A stretch of DNA of 64,000 nt from Oceanicaulis sp. (lineage in GTDB: Bacteria > Pseudomonadota > Alphaproteobacteria > Caulobacterales > Maricaulaceae), in assembly GCA_040112665.1 (NCBI GenBank), contig CP157796.1, forward strand, positions 312,813 to 376,812. The letters are read 5' to 3'. Position numbers and translations under genes: made by a program. The notes beneath the pieces are model-generated. The model was not told where the DNA came from, did not search any database, and saw only the letters and a list, made by a program, of their open reading frames with translations. Shown piece by piece: positions 1 to 8,501 of this stretch (position 1 is the first letter of the stretch; each line of letters starts with the position of its first letter).

Positions 1-1
1 C

Positions 2-634
2 CCCGCTCGCCTGACCTTTATTCGCGACACGCTGGCCGCGCATTTCAAGCGCGACGGGGCCGAGCCCCTCAAGGGGCTGAAACTGCTCGATATCGGCTGC
101 GGCGGCGGGCTCGTCTCAGAGCCCATGGCGCGGCTGGGCGCGGAGGTCACCGGCGTCGACGCCGCGGAGGCGAACATCAAGACCGCGCTCGTGCACGCCG
201 AGGAATGCGGGCTGAAGATCGACTATCGCCACGGCACGGCGGAACAGCTGCTCGATGCCGGCGGGCCGGGTCAGTTCGACGTGGTGCTCAATCTCGAAGT
301 CGTCGAGCATGTCGCCGATCCAGAGGCTTTCCTGCGCGACTGCGCGCGCCTGGTGAAGCCCGGCGGGATGACGGTCGTAGGCACGATCAACCGCACCGCC
401 CGCGCTTTCGCCACGGCGATCTTCGGCGCGGAATACGTGCTGGGCTGGCTGCCGCGCGGCACGCACCGCTTCGACAAGCTGGTGAGACCCGGCGAGGTGG
501 AAGCGGCGCTGAAGGCCGAGGGCTTCCACACCCGCGAACCGGTGGGGGTGAGCTACAACCCGCTGAAGGACAGATTCTTCATCTCCGGCGATGCGGGTGT
601 GAACTATCTGATGGCGGCGGAGAAACCGGCCTGA
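2..634 (+). CDS. ubiG: 3-demethylubiquinol / polyprenyldihydroxybenzoate O-methyltransferase UbiG, 5'-truncated by window edge
   Basis: The reading frame is open from the first bases, so the gene begins upstream of the window. The translation shows a class I SAM-dependent methyltransferase fold: the glycine-rich motif I LLDIGCGGG, followed by LVSEPMARLGAEVTGVDA with the acidic residue ending beta-2, and the post-I/motif II stretch FDVVLNLEVVEHVADP. The order and spacing match UbiG, which carries out the two O-methylations of ubiquinone biosynthesis on the membrane-associated intermediate. The C-terminus (GVNYLMAAEKPA) is typical of the family. The N-terminal part visible (PARLTFIRD) also matches UbiG. 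The next gene is convergent, 7 bp away. Confidence 0.93.
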   Translation, partial: PARLTFIRDTLAAHFKRDGAEPLKGLKLLDIGCGGGLVSEPMARLGAEVTGVDAAEANIKTALVHAEECGLKIDYRHGTAEQLLDAGGPGQFDVVLNLEVVEHVADPEAFLRDCARLVKPGGMTVVGTINRTARAFATAIFGAEYVLGWLPRGTHRFDKLVRPGEVEAALKAEGFHTREPVGVSYNPLKDRFFISGDAGVNYLMAAEKPA

Positions 635-641
635 GGCGGGT

Positions 642-1730
642 CTAGAACTCCGCCTCGTCCCAGTCGGGAAGATCGTCTTCCTCCTCGCCGAGCTTTCGAA
701 GATAGCTCACCACGAGCGAGGAATAGGGCGGCACGCGAGTGGCCCCGGCGCTCGTGCCGTCAGGGCTGACGGTGTCCCAGATCTCGAAATGCAGATGGTC
801 GGTGGTGGCGCTGAAACGGCACTGGCCCTGCCACCAGGTCAGACCGAACCAGTCCGACACGTTCCCGATCGGATCGCCCTTGCTGACCGTGTCGCCGACC
901 TCGACGTCCAGCGCGTCGCCCGAGCAGATCAGCGGGATGCCGCCTGAATTGCACTGGGCCTGCGTAAGCGTGGCCGGGCTGGCGCAGCTGTCCCAGTGCT
1001 GCAGGTGCATGTACCAGTAGGTGCGCCCGCTCTCCTCGTCGCGCAGCTTCACCGTCATCGACGCGATGCCCGAGATATAGCCGTCGGCGACCGCGACCGC
1101 CTTGTGGGTCTTGGGCTGTCCGGCGGTGCAGCTGGCCGGGCGGATGTCCTGGCCCTGATGGCCGTCGCCGCCTTCGCAGTACTGGTTCGTGCGCCCCCAG
1201 CGGGTTTCGCAGAAATTGTCCTGCCAGGGGTATTCGTAGTTCACCGCAGAGCATTCGCCGGGCGGGCCCTCTGCGCCGCCGGGGCGGAAATACTGCGAGT
1301 TGGGAAAGCCGCGTTCGGCCATCGGCCAGCCGATATCGGGCGCGAAGACATAGTTCTGCGACAGCGCGTCGGTGCCCTGCCAGCCGACGCCGGAAAAGCC
1401 GGGGACGATCTCGCCGATCCGGTGGTCGAGTTCGCTGAGTTCGCCGGGCGGATCGTAGCTGAATTCAGCGCCGGCTTCGTCAAGCAAAGGCGGGTCTTCA
1501 GGCGGATCGACAGGCGTTTCGCCGGCCCCGTCGGATTCATCTCCCGAGCCGGGCGCTCCATCATCAGGACCGGCCTCTCCATCATCGGGAAGCCCGCCGC
1601 CGTCGGGTGGGACGACCACCGGTCCGTCAGCGCCGGGATAGATCACCTCGCCGGCCGGCCAGAGCACCAGAACCGCCGCGCCGGCCACCGCCGCGACGCC
1701 CGCCAGAATCGAGTCGCGTGCGTTCGACAT
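642..1730 (-). CDS. M23-family (LytM-like) membrane-anchored metallopeptidase
   Basis: This 362-residue protein has an N-terminal hydrophobic anchor (about residues 9-26), a Pro/Asp/Gly-rich low-complexity spacer (35-85) and a C-terminal M23 domain. The zinc-binding set is visible: HxxxD at H191/D195 (HQGQD) and HxH at H312/H314 (DHLHFE), with MHLQH near 241-245. M23 enzymes are glycyl-glycine or DD-endopeptidases acting on peptidoglycan cross-bridges in the periplasm. Several Cys residues (160, 174, 185, 201, 249, 260, 269, 304) suggest disulfides. It lies 3 bp downstream of the secreted protein at 1734-2501 and is probably co-transcribed with it. Substrate specificity cannot be read from sequence. 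Confidence 0.85.
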   Translation of the reverse strand: MSNARDSILAGVAAVAGAAVLVLWPAGEVIYPGADGPVVVPPDGGGLPDDGEAGPDDGAPGSGDESDGAGETPVDPPEDPPLLDEAGAEFSYDPPGELSELDHRIGEIVPGFSGVGWQGTDALSQNYVFAPDIGWPMAERGFPNSQYFRPGGAEGPPGECSAVNYEYPWQDNFCETRWGRTNQYCEGGDGHQGQDIRPASCTAGQPKTHKAVAVADGYISGIASMTVKLRDEESGRTYWYMHLQHWDSCASPATLTQAQCNSGGIPLICSGDALDVEVGDTVSKGDPIGNVSDWFGLTWWQGQCRFSATTDHLHFEIWDTVSPDGTSAGATRVPPYSSLVVSYLRKLGEEEDDLPDWDEAEF

Positions 1731-1733
1731 CGC

Positions 1734-2501
1734 CTAGCCCCCCGCCTCGGGATTGCCGCCGGCGACATAGAGCTCCGCGACGAGCTGGCGGAGCGCGGTC
1801 TCGGTCGCACAGCGCGGATCGGTCGCAGAGCCGCATTCGATCGAGACCGTGTAGGCCGCGCCGTAGCGGCTGAAGTCGGCCGTCAGCCCCGCCTCGTCGC
1901 GCGTGACGCGCAGGCCGTCTGGGCCGCGCCCGCGGTCGAAGCGGACGGCGCGCGCGCTCTCCTCGCCGTGATTGATGATGCGCGTGCCGGAGATGTGCAC
2001 GGTCATGCCCGCGTCGTGATAGCTCGCGTCGTAGAAATGCGCCCGGGTGATCAGCATCACGCCGGGCTCCCCGCCGGGGCGGATAGAGAGGTTCGCGCCC
2101 CACAGCGGCAGCAGGACCGGCATGTGCACCGGCTCGATCTGCGCCTGCGCGCGGTCGGCGATCTGGGCGCGCTGGGGGACCCGCACCGCGTTCGTGGCGT
2201 TCGTCTGCCCAGCAAGCGCTTCGCGGATCCTGACCAGATCGCGCTGGCGATCGGCGAAGGCCTGGGTCCAGTCGATCCGGGCGAGCCGGCCGCGGCGCGG
2301 CGGCGGCGCGTCGGAGACGACCGGGCGCATCGCACCGAAATCCTGGATGGTGTACTGGCCTTGCTGGACGGGCTGAAGCTGCTGGACCGGCTGGGCCTGC
2401 AGAAGCGGGCGCTCCTGCGCCGCGGCGCCGGGCGCGCACGCGCAAGCCATCGTCAGAGCGATCCCCAGCCCCGTCAAAGCCTGAAACCGAGCGTGCGCCA
2501 T
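1734..2501 (-). CDS. secreted protein of unknown function, partner of M23 peptidase
   Basis: This 255-residue protein has a clear signal peptide (about residues 1-29, hydrophobic core ending ACAPGAAA before QE). The mature part begins with a Gln-rich segment and continues into a beta-rich domain (about 115-240) with two Cys near the end (IECGSATDPRC). I do not recognise a family. The spacing of 3 bp to the M23 peptidase gene suggests one operon, and a role with the peptidase in the periplasm is inferred from that alone. Confidence 0.7.
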   Translation of the reverse strand: MAHARFQALTGLGIALTMACACAPGAAAQERPLLQAQPVQQLQPVQQGQYTIQDFGAMRPVVSDAPPPRRGRLARIDWTQAFADRQRDLVRIREALAGQTNATNAVRVPQRAQIADRAQAQIEPVHMPVLLPLWGANLSIRPGGEPGVMLITRAHFYDASYHDAGMTVHISGTRIINHGEESARAVRFDRGRGPDGLRVTRDEAGLTADFSRYGAAYTVSIECGSATDPRCATETALRQLVAELYVAGGNPEAGG

Positions 2502-2587
2502 GTCCCCTCCTGCCGGTCGACAGACGGCGAAAGGTTAACACAGATCACGCCGCAGCGCTCGGGTTTCGTTTCGGGCCGCCCAGAGGC

Positions 2588-3040
2588 TCAGGCCAGGCTC
2601 ATCTCCCGCGGGGCGTCCACCTGCGGCGCCGGGGCGAGCCGGTCCAGCGCGGAGGCGAGACAGCGCGAGACGAGCTCGCCGGGCATTTTCAGGATCGCGG
2701 CGGCTTCGCCTTCGGAGAACTCCTCGACCGCGACCAGGCCCAGAACCGCCCGCTCGATGAAGGGCAGCGCGCAGGCTGCAGCCGCCAGCGCAGGACCGGT
2801 GCGCGCCTCGTCCATCGCGATGGAGGTCAGGCGCGGTCGCCCCGAAAGGCTGGCTTCGGCCAGAGCGCCGGTCACGGCGCGAAACAGCATGAGCCTGTAC
2901 ATGAGCCCGCCGGACATGGGCGGACGGGCCGCGGCGAGCGCGCCGAGCACGACCCGGTCGGCGATCACTTGCTCGCCGGTCATCAGTCTTGCGTAACGTC
3001 TGAGGTTCGGCACGAGCGTGCCCAGCCTGTAGCGCGTCAT
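2588..3040 (-). CDS. PhyR-like sigma-factor-mimic domain protein without receiver domain
   Basis: This 150-residue protein resembles the N-terminal sigma-like domain of the general-stress regulator PhyR and EcfG-type sigma factors. A sigma2-like segment (LVPNLRRYARLMTG...ADRVVLGAL, residues 8-35) is followed by a sigma4-like segment (LPFIERAVLGLVAVEEFSEGEAAAILKMPGELVSRCLASALDRL, about 91-135) that matches the region ending sigma4 in EcfG/PhyR. The C-terminal receiver domain of PhyR is absent. In PhyR, this domain sequesters the anti-sigma factor NepR. Whether this version binds NepR, or is a degenerate sigma factor, is open. The gene lies downstream of the Crp-like regulator on the same strand, and no nepR or ecfG is visible nearby. 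Confidence 0.6.
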   Translation of the reverse strand: MTRYRLGTLVPNLRRYARLMTGEQVIADRVVLGALAAARPPMSGGLMYRLMLFRAVTGALAEASLSGRPRLTSIAMDEARTGPALAAAACALPFIERAVLGLVAVEEFSEGEAAAILKMPGELVSRCLASALDRLAPAPQVDAPREMSLA

Positions 3041-3083
3041 CGAAGCTCTCCCTGTGCTGGGGAAAGGATGCGCTCATGGCGAT

Positions 3084-3120
3084 CCAGGCGCGTGTACATT
3101 TGTTACATCGGCGCGCCTGG
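3084..3120. promoter_or_regulatory. inverted repeat enclosing TGTA-N7-TACA dyad, upstream of sigma-like gene
   Basis: Nine-base arms CCAGGCGCG (3084-3092) and CGCGCCTGG (3112-3120) are perfectly complementary. They enclose a short AT-rich segment containing TGTA-N7-TACA (about 3093-3107). The position, between the Crp-family gene and the sigma-like gene transcribed away from it, fits either a terminator-type hairpin or an operator. No T-run follows, so an operator is somewhat more likely. Confidence 0.4.
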
Positions 3121-3129
3121 CGTGCGTTA

Positions 3130-3894
3130 TTACGCAGCGGTTTCACAACCCTCTGTTCTCACTGACAGATATGACGGGTCGAACTGACAGTATTCAGCGG
3201 CGCGGTCAGGATCGGGCAGCGAGACGCAGCCGCGGCGCGTGTCGATCAGCTCAAGCCGGGACAGGAGCGCCAGGCTGCGCGAGACATGCACGGGCGACAG
3301 GCCGAGAAAGTCGGCCAGCATCTCGCGGCCCAGCGGATGCTGCAGCCGCCAGGGCTCGTCCACGCCTGTCATCTTCTGGCGCTGGGCGAGTTCGACGACC
3401 AGATGCAGCACGCGCTGAGGGGCCTTGAGCTGGCCGAGCCGGACCACCTGCTCGCGCAGGATCGACTCCTCCTGCAGCTTGCTGCGCAGGAACACCTCGG
3501 CCAACGTCTCGTCGTCCTGCAGCAGCGCCTGGAATTCGCTCGCCGCGCATTCCTCGATGACGAGATCGGTCGCCGCGACGACGAAATGGTCGCTGTCCGC
3601 GCCGATCAGCGCCTGCATGTCGCACATGTCGCCGGGCATCATGAGAGAGAGGATCTGCCGCGCCCCGTCGTCGAGCAGCCGGTAGCGCAGCGCCCAGCCC
3701 TCGACCACGCAGAACACCCGCGTGTTCAACTCGTCCGCGCGCCGCAGAACCGCGCCGCGCGGATAACGCCGCTCGCGCCGGGGCAGAGACGCCAGCGCGG
3801 CCTGGTGATCATCGGTCAGCGCGCCGAGGGCGCGCAAGCGGCGCGTCATGGGATCATGAGCACGCTCGCCGTCTGGGCCACTATCCTTGGGCAT
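3130..3894 (-). CDS. Crp/Fnr-family transcriptional regulator
   Basis: This 254-residue protein has an N-terminal cyclic-nucleotide-binding-like beta-roll (about residues 25-140: GAVLRRADELNTRVFCVVEGWALRY, then SLMMPGDMCD). A long dimerisation helix follows, then a C-terminal winged helix with the HTH LGREMLADFLGLSPVHVSRSLALL (about 185-210). No Cys cluster typical of FNR 4Fe-4S sensors is present in the N-terminus, so the ligand is unknown. An internal Met at residue 16 (start 3849) is an alternative start. Proteins of this type in alphaproteobacteria often respond to redox or stress, and the adjacent sigma-mimic gene may be a target. Confidence 0.88.
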   Translation of the reverse strand: MPKDSGPDGERAHDPMTRRLRALGALTDDHQAALASLPRRERRYPRGAVLRRADELNTRVFCVVEGWALRYRLLDDGARQILSLMMPGDMCDMQALIGADSDHFVVAATDLVIEECAASEFQALLQDDETLAEVFLRSKLQEESILREQVVRLGQLKAPQRVLHLVVELAQRQKMTGVDEPWRLQHPLGREMLADFLGLSPVHVSRSLALLSRLELIDTRRGCVSLPDPDRAAEYCQFDPSYLSVRTEGCETAA

Positions 3895-4048
3895 GGGGGC
3901 ACAACGCAGAAGTTGCGCATCAGTTCAAAGATTTCGAGCGGAGCGGAAGGGGCGCGGCTATTTACCCCAGGGCTCGGGGACACCCACAGCGGATCGGCGC
4001 AGCAGAAGCGGCGGCGAGGCGGGACCGGTTCGTTTGAGATGAGGGATT

Positions 4049-4125
4049 TGGTGGCTGGGGAGAGACTTGAACTCTCGACCTCACGATTATGAGTCGTGCG
4101 CTCTAACCAGCTGAGCTACCCAGCC
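4049..4125 (-). tRNA. tRNA-Met (anticodon CAU), CCA encoded
   Basis: The reverse strand reads a full cloverleaf. The acceptor GGCTGGG (4119-4125) pairs with CCCAGCC (4053-4059). The D-arm is AGCTCAGCTGGTTAGAGC, and the anticodon stem CACGA/TCGTG encloses a CTCATAA loop with anticodon CAT at 4089-4091. The T-arm contains GTTCAAGTC. Discriminator A is followed by an encoded CCA (4049-4051). The body resembles elongator tRNA-Met. A tRNA-Ile2 (lysidine-modified CAU) is the only serious alternative, and initiator tRNA is excluded by the paired acceptor end. Confidence 0.93.
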
Positions 4126-4257
4126 ACGTCTCGAACCGCCGGGGCCGGCCCGGCGCGTGAGGAGGGTGGCGTATACCGCCGCGCGCCGGGGCGCGCAAGC
4201 GGGCAGGCGGGGCGGGCCGCAGTGGCCTTCGCTTCGGACGAATTCTCCGGCGCTGAA

Positions 4258-4289
4258 ACGAAAACGGGCGCGGATTTCACCGCGCCCGT
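4258..4289 (-). terminator. intrinsic terminator of the chemoreceptor gene
   Basis: A perfect 10-bp stem, ACGGGCGCGG (4264-4273) with CCGCGCCCGT (4280-4289), lies 25 bp after the stop of the chemoreceptor gene. On the minus strand it is followed by TTTTCG. Confidence 0.75.
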
Positions 4290-4313
4290 CATCGGTGCGA
4301 CCGCGCGTCGGCG

Positions 4314-6353
4314 CTAGGCGGCGCGCACGCCGTCGAGGAATTCCTTGACGGCCTTTTCGAGCCCGTCCGCCTCGGTGTTGAGCGCTTCGGAGGCGGCGTT
4401 GACCTGGGCGGCGCACTGGCCGGTCTCGCTGGCCGCGGCGTCGACCCGGGAGATCGAGCCGGCCACGTCGCGCGCGCCGGACGCCGCTTCGTGGGCGGCG
4501 CGGGTGATCTCGCTGGCGGCTGCGCGCTGTTCTTCCATGGCTGCGGCGATGGCTGCGGAGATGTTGTTCATCTCCCCGATCACCTCGCCGATCGAGGCGA
4601 TGGCCGAGACCGCCTTGCCGGTCGCGCCCTGAATGCCGGAGATCTGCTCGGAGATCGAGCTGGTGGCGCGGCCTGTCTGCTCGGCGAGCGTTTTCACTTC
4701 ACTGGCGACGACCGCGAAGCCCTTGCCCGCCTCGCCGGCGCGCGCCGCCTCGATCGTGGCGTTGAGCGCCAGAAGGTTCGTCTGCTCGGCGATGTCGTTG
4801 ATGAGGTCGACGATGTCGCCGATCTTGGTGGCGGCCTCGTTGAGCGTCTCCACGTCGCCGCTGGTCTCGCGCACCCGGTCGGCGGCGTCCTGGGCGATCT
4901 CGGTGGAGCGGGCGATCTGCTGGGCGATCTCGGCGATCGAGCCGGTCATCTCCTCGGCGGCGGCGGCGACGGTGTCGACGTTCTCCGCAGCCCGGGCGCT
5001 GGAGGTGTTGACCACGGCGGTGGTCTCCGAGGCGCCGCGCGAAGCGGCGTCGAGCGCATGGGCGGCGGATTCCATCTCCTGGGCGGCTTCGCCCACCTTG
5101 CCGAGCGCGCGTTTGGAGACGTCCTCGAAGCGGGCGATCAGGCTTTCCATCTCGCGCACGCGCTTTTCACGGGCGGCCTGGTCCTCGCCGCGCTCGGCCT
5201 CGAGCCGGCGGCGTTCGATGGCGTTGTCGCGGAAGACGTTGACCGCGCGCATCATCGAGGCGAGCTCGTCGCGGCCGTCGGCGCTCATCTCTTCGCCGAT
5301 CTCGCCTTCGGCGAGACGGGCCATCGCCCGCTTGATAGTGGTCAGGCGCTTGAGGAGATTGCCGCTGACATAGAGCCAGACGATGAGCGCGCTGGCAACG
5401 ATGGAGCCCACGGCGAAGAGGATCATCAGGGTCTGGCCCGCCGTGATCGCGGTCTGGCCCGAGGCGCTGGCGTCGGCTTGCTCTGACAGCGCGGCGTCGC
5501 GCGTCTGCTCGACCAGGCCGGCGAGCGCGGCGTCCATGACGCGGGCGTCCTCGACGAGGGCTTCGGCCTCGGCGGTCATCGCCAGTTCCTGGCGGCGCAG
5601 GGCGAATAGGCCCGCCTCGCCGTCGGCGCGGGCGATCAGCCGCTCGACCGGGGCGGTGACCGCCTCGGTGACGGCGTTTCCGAGAATGGCGAAATTGATC
5701 GAGGCTTCGTCTGCGGCGAAGTCGAAGGCTTCGCGCACGGCGTCGACCTCGGCGGGGCTGGTCGCCATGGACAGCTCGGCGTAGCGCGCCACGGCCAGAT
5801 TGACCGCCATGGCGGCGCGCAGAAGGCTTTCGATGTCGGCCGGATCGGTCGTTTCGTCCAGGGTCGCTTCGAGCGCTTCGGAGGCTGCGGCGCGGTCGCG
5901 CATCACCGCCTGCATGCCGGCCTCGCGGTTCGCGCGGGCGTCGAGCTTGGCTTGCACGGGGTCGGATGCGGCTTCCACAGCGGCCTTGGTGTCGTCGAGC
6001 GCAGCCTGAAGCGCGGCGACTTCGGCGGCGGGCATCCCGCTGTCGCGCAGGGCGTCCACGGCGGCGGCGGCGTGCTCCATCAGCGTATCGAGGCGCGAGG
6101 CGGAGACCTGAGCGTCGATGGTGTCGCCCGAGCGCGAAAAGGCGGCGAGTTCGCCGGCCAGCGCGCCGGAGGCGGCTTCAAGGCTCTGCGCGGCCGAGGC
6201 GCGCGGCGCTGTGCGCTCGACCACCTCGTCCAGCGCAGCTCCCGCGCTCCAGAACGCAAACACGCCCGCGGCGACGCCGGCGAGCGAAAGGGCCACCACC
6301 GCGGCGAAGGCGGCGATCAGTCGGGTCTGGACGGAGTGCAGCGAGAGGGTCAT
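4314..6353 (-). CDS. methyl-accepting chemotaxis protein
   Basis: This 679-residue inner-membrane chemoreceptor has TM1 at about residues 12-36, a roughly 270-residue Ala-rich all-helical periplasmic sensor, TM2 at about 308-333, a HAMP domain at 333-385 and a cytoplasmic signalling coiled coil. The hairpin tip [43 protein letters not shown] (about 518-560) is the region that contacts CheA/CheW. No C-terminal CheR-tethering pentapeptide is seen. The ligand is unknown; the helical sensor is of the four-helix-bundle type. It is transcribed alone between two hairpin terminators and presumably feeds the flagellar motor encoded elsewhere in the window. Confidence 0.95.
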   Translation of the reverse strand: MTLSLHSVQTRLIAAFAAVVALSLAGVAAGVFAFWSAGAALDEVVERTAPRASAAQSLEAASGALAGELAAFSRSGDTIDAQVSASRLDTLMEHAAAAVDALRDSGMPAAEVAALQAALDDTKAAVEAASDPVQAKLDARANREAGMQAVMRDRAAASEALEATLDETTDPADIESLLRAAMAVNLAVARYAELSMATSPAEVDAVREAFDFAADEASINFAILGNAVTEAVTAPVERLIARADGEAGLFALRRQELAMTAEAEALVEDARVMDAALAGLVEQTRDAALSEQADASASGQTAITAGQTLMILFAVGSIVASALIVWLYVSGNLLKRLTTIKRAMARLAEGEIGEEMSADGRDELASMMRAVNVFRDNAIERRRLEAERGEDQAAREKRVREMESLIARFEDVSKRALGKVGEAAQEMESAAHALDAASRGASETTAVVNTSSARAAENVDTVAAAAEEMTGSIAEIAQQIARSTEIAQDAADRVRETSGDVETLNEAATKIGDIVDLINDIAEQTNLLALNATIEAARAGEAGKGFAVVASEVKTLAEQTGRATSSISEQISGIQGATGKAVSAIASIGEVIGEMNNISAAIAAAMEEQRAAASEITRAAHEAASGARDVAGSISRVDAAASETGQCAAQVNAASEALNTEADGLEKAVKEFLDGVRAA

Positions 6354-6387
6354 CGAAACACCTGGGTAAGGTTAATGAGGCGGGACC

Positions 6388-6420
6388 GAAAAACGGCGCG
6401 GGAGGAAACCCTCCCGCGCC
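6388..6420 (-). terminator. intrinsic terminator after TonB-domain gene
   Basis: An 11-bp GC stem (6395-6405 with 6410-6420) has a short AAA-type loop. On the minus strand it is followed by GTTTTTCGG. It sits 12 bp after the stop codon of the gene at 6432-6767, so it ends that transcript before the chemoreceptor promoter. Confidence 0.85.
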
Positions 6421-6431
6421 GCGTCCGGCCG

Positions 6432-6767
6432 TTAGTCGGCGAAGGCGAAGTCGAACCGCTTCTCCACGTTCGTGGTCTCGGCGGCGGCGGCGTAGCGCCA
6501 GTTTTCAAGGGCGCGCATCACGGCGCGTTCGAACACGCCGGCGGGCGTGGCCTCGACGACTTCGACGTCGGAGACCGTGCCTTCAGGCGACACGTTGTAA
6601 CGGACGACCACATGGCCCTCGATCTCGCGGCGCTGGGCGGCGCGCGGAAACTCGGGCGCTTCGGACTGCACCACTTCACGCTCTTCCTGAGCGAGCGACG
6701 GCGCGGCGGCGAAGCCGGTCAGCATGGCGGCGGCGGCGAAAACCCCGGCGAACTTCTTCATAGTCAC
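6432..6767 (-). CDS. periplasmic TonB C-terminal-domain protein
   Basis: This 111-residue protein has a cleavable signal peptide (hydrophobic core to about residue 26, ...APSLAQEE). A single TonB C-terminal domain follows: PEFPRAAQRREIEGHVVVRYNVSPEGTVSDVEVVEATPAGVFERAVMRALENWRY. Normal TonB has an uncleaved N-terminal anchor and a long Pro-rich periplasm-spanning linker. Both are missing here, so it cannot couple ExbBD energy to receptors in the usual way. No exbBD or receptor gene is adjacent. It may act as a free periplasmic peptide- or receptor-binding domain. Confidence 0.82.
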   Translation of the reverse strand: MTMKKFAGVFAAAAMLTGFAAAPSLAQEEREVVQSEAPEFPRAAQRREIEGHVVVRYNVSPEGTVSDVEVVEATPAGVFERAVMRALENWRYAAAAETTNVEKRFDFAFAD

Positions 6768-6962
6768 ACCCTACCTGTTCAAGACGGACCGGCCCTCTCC
6801 GCCGGCCCTGTTCACGACCCAAAACCCACGGCGTACGGAGCGTTGGCCGCCCTCGCCTCCGTGGTGATTTCGGTTATGACGCAGGAGTGCTTGCCGTTCG
6901 CTTAACGGCGGTGAACGAGATCAATGAGGGAACACAAATATCTAAAATAATTGATGAATTTT

Positions 6963-7955
6963 TTAATTCCTGGCAGGCTTCGCGTCGGCGCAAGGACCAG
7001 TCTCCGCCTCCACCGTGGCGTGTCCGATCGACCAGCGGTCTCTCAACCGGGCCTTGAGACCGGCCACCGCCTCGCCTGCGTCCGCGCCGGGATCGAGGCG
7101 GGCGTGCAGGGTCGCCATGGGCCGTTCGGGCGTGATGCACCAGACATGCAGGTGATGGATGTCGGCGACCGAGGCGACGTGCAGGACGAGATCCGCCCGC
7201 ATGGCTTCGGGGTCGAGGCCTTCGGGAGCGGCTTCGAGCAGGACCCGGCCTGAATCGATCATCAGCCGCACCGCAGACACCGCGAGCAGCGCCGCGATGA
7301 GCAGCGAGAGCAGCGGGTCGATCGGGTACCAGCCGGTCAGAAGGATCACGCCGGCTGCGATCAGCGCTGCGACCGAGCCCAGAAGATCGCCCATCACATG
7401 GGCCAAGGCGCCGCGTATGTTGAGGTTTTCCCGGTCCGCCCCGTGCAGAACGGCGAACGCGGCGATGTTCACAAAAAGCCCCAGCGCGGCGACCACCGCC
7501 ATGCCCAGTCCTGCGACCGGTTCGGGGTCGAGGAGCCGGCCGATCGCCTCGGCGACGATCCAGATCACCAGCACTGCAAGGGTGATCGCGTTGGCGAAGG
7601 CGGCGAGCACCTGAAGCCGGTCGAAGCCGAAGGAGCGCTTGGGATCGGCCGGCCGGCGCGACAGGCGGAAGGCGAGCCAGGCCAGCGTCAGCGCGCCGAA
7701 ATCGGTGAGCATGTGGGCCGCATCGGCCAGAAGCGCGAGCGATCCGGTGAGGATCCCGCCCACCAGCTCGGCGAACATGAAGGCGCCGGTCAGCCCCGCC
7801 GCGATCAGCGCCCGGCGCTCGTTGGAGGCGTCCACTCCGTGGTGGTGATGATGGTGACCGCCCCCGCCCTGGCCGCGGCCATGATGGTGATGACCGGCGT
7901 GATCGTGGGGAGAGCCGGATTCGCCCGGGTGATCGTGGGGATGGTCTTGCGCCAT
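6963..7955 (-). CDS. cation diffusion facilitator metal exporter (CzcD/ZitB/DmeF type)
   Basis: This 330-residue inner-membrane proton/metal antiporter has a strongly His-rich N-terminus (residues 3-40) that could bind metal. Six TM segments follow from residue 47. The paired metal-site motifs HMLTD (in ADAAHMLTDFG, TM2) and HVMGD (in ALAHVMGDLLG, TM5) are intact. The cytoplasmic C-terminal domain carries HHLHVWCITPE. The likely substrate is Zn/Co/Ni; it is not resolvable further. The start ATG gives the family-typical His-rich N-terminus. The 3' end lies in a short AT-rich trough (6920-6966). Confidence 0.93.
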   Translation of the reverse strand: MAQDHPHDHPGESGSPHDHAGHHHHGRGQGGGGHHHHHHGVDASNERRALIAAGLTGAFMFAELVGGILTGSLALLADAAHMLTDFGALTLAWLAFRLSRRPADPKRSFGFDRLQVLAAFANAITLAVLVIWIVAEAIGRLLDPEPVAGLGMAVVAALGLFVNIAAFAVLHGADRENLNIRGALAHVMGDLLGSVAALIAAGVILLTGWYPIDPLLSLLIAALLAVSAVRLMIDSGRVLLEAAPEGLDPEAMRADLVLHVASVADIHHLHVWCITPERPMATLHARLDPGADAGEAVAGLKARLRDRWSIGHATVEAETGPCADAKPARN

Positions 7956-8078
7956 GGCGGAGGATTAACGCGCCGCGCGCCCCGCTGTCACCCTGATCCG
8001 GCCGCCCCGGCCCGGTTTCGCGATCCCCGGCGACCGATGCTATCCTCCCCCTCACAATTGAATTGCAGGGGACACGCC

Positions 8079-8486
8079 ATGAAAACGATCATCACCGTCG
8101 CGAGCGCCGCCGCTCTGGCCGCCGCCGCCTCTTCCGGCGCCACCGCCGGTCAGGCGCGCATCGAGACCGACGAGGATCTGGCGGTCTGCGCCGGCATCTA
8201 TCTGGCTTTGCATTGGGTCGAACCGCTGGTGGACCGCACGGCTGAAGAGGTGGGCGACCCCGTCACCGTGTATGTGGACGACGAGTACACGATCCGCCGG
8301 GCGATGGAGCGCGACTTCCGGCGCGGAGAGGCGACCGGGATGATCGACGCCTGGAACGCGATACTGAATCGCTACAAGGATCGGGGTTGCAACCGCGACT
8401 ATTACGTCAGCGACAAGCGCGCCATGTGCGAGGCGCTGCGGCTGTTCAACAGCTCGGACAAGCGCTTGATGAACTGCCCGGACTGA
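8079..8486 (+). CDS. small secreted protein of unknown function
   Basis: The ATG at 8079, preceded by GCAGGGGA, gives a 135-residue product with a signal peptide (about residues 1-22, Ala-rich core ending ATAG). The mature part has five Cys, including CAGIYLALHWVEP, DRGCNRDYYVS and NCPD at the extreme C-terminus, suggesting disulfides in the periplasm. I do not recognise a family. It is divergent from the CDF exporter and converges on the CPBP gene. Confidence 0.75.
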   Translation: MKTIITVASAAALAAAASSGATAGQARIETDEDLAVCAGIYLALHWVEPLVDRTAEEVGDPVTVYVDDEYTIRRAMERDFRRGEATGMIDAWNAILNRYKDRGCNRDYYVSDKRAMCEALRLFNSSDKRLMNCPD

Positions 8487-8501
8487 GCGCGGACCTCGCC
8501 C

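Noticed and set aside
4049..4125. tRNA-Ile2 (CAU read as AUA after lysidine modification)
   Set aside because: The body matches elongator tRNA-Met better; a decisive check would be comparison with all CAU tRNAs of the genome and TilS identity elements.
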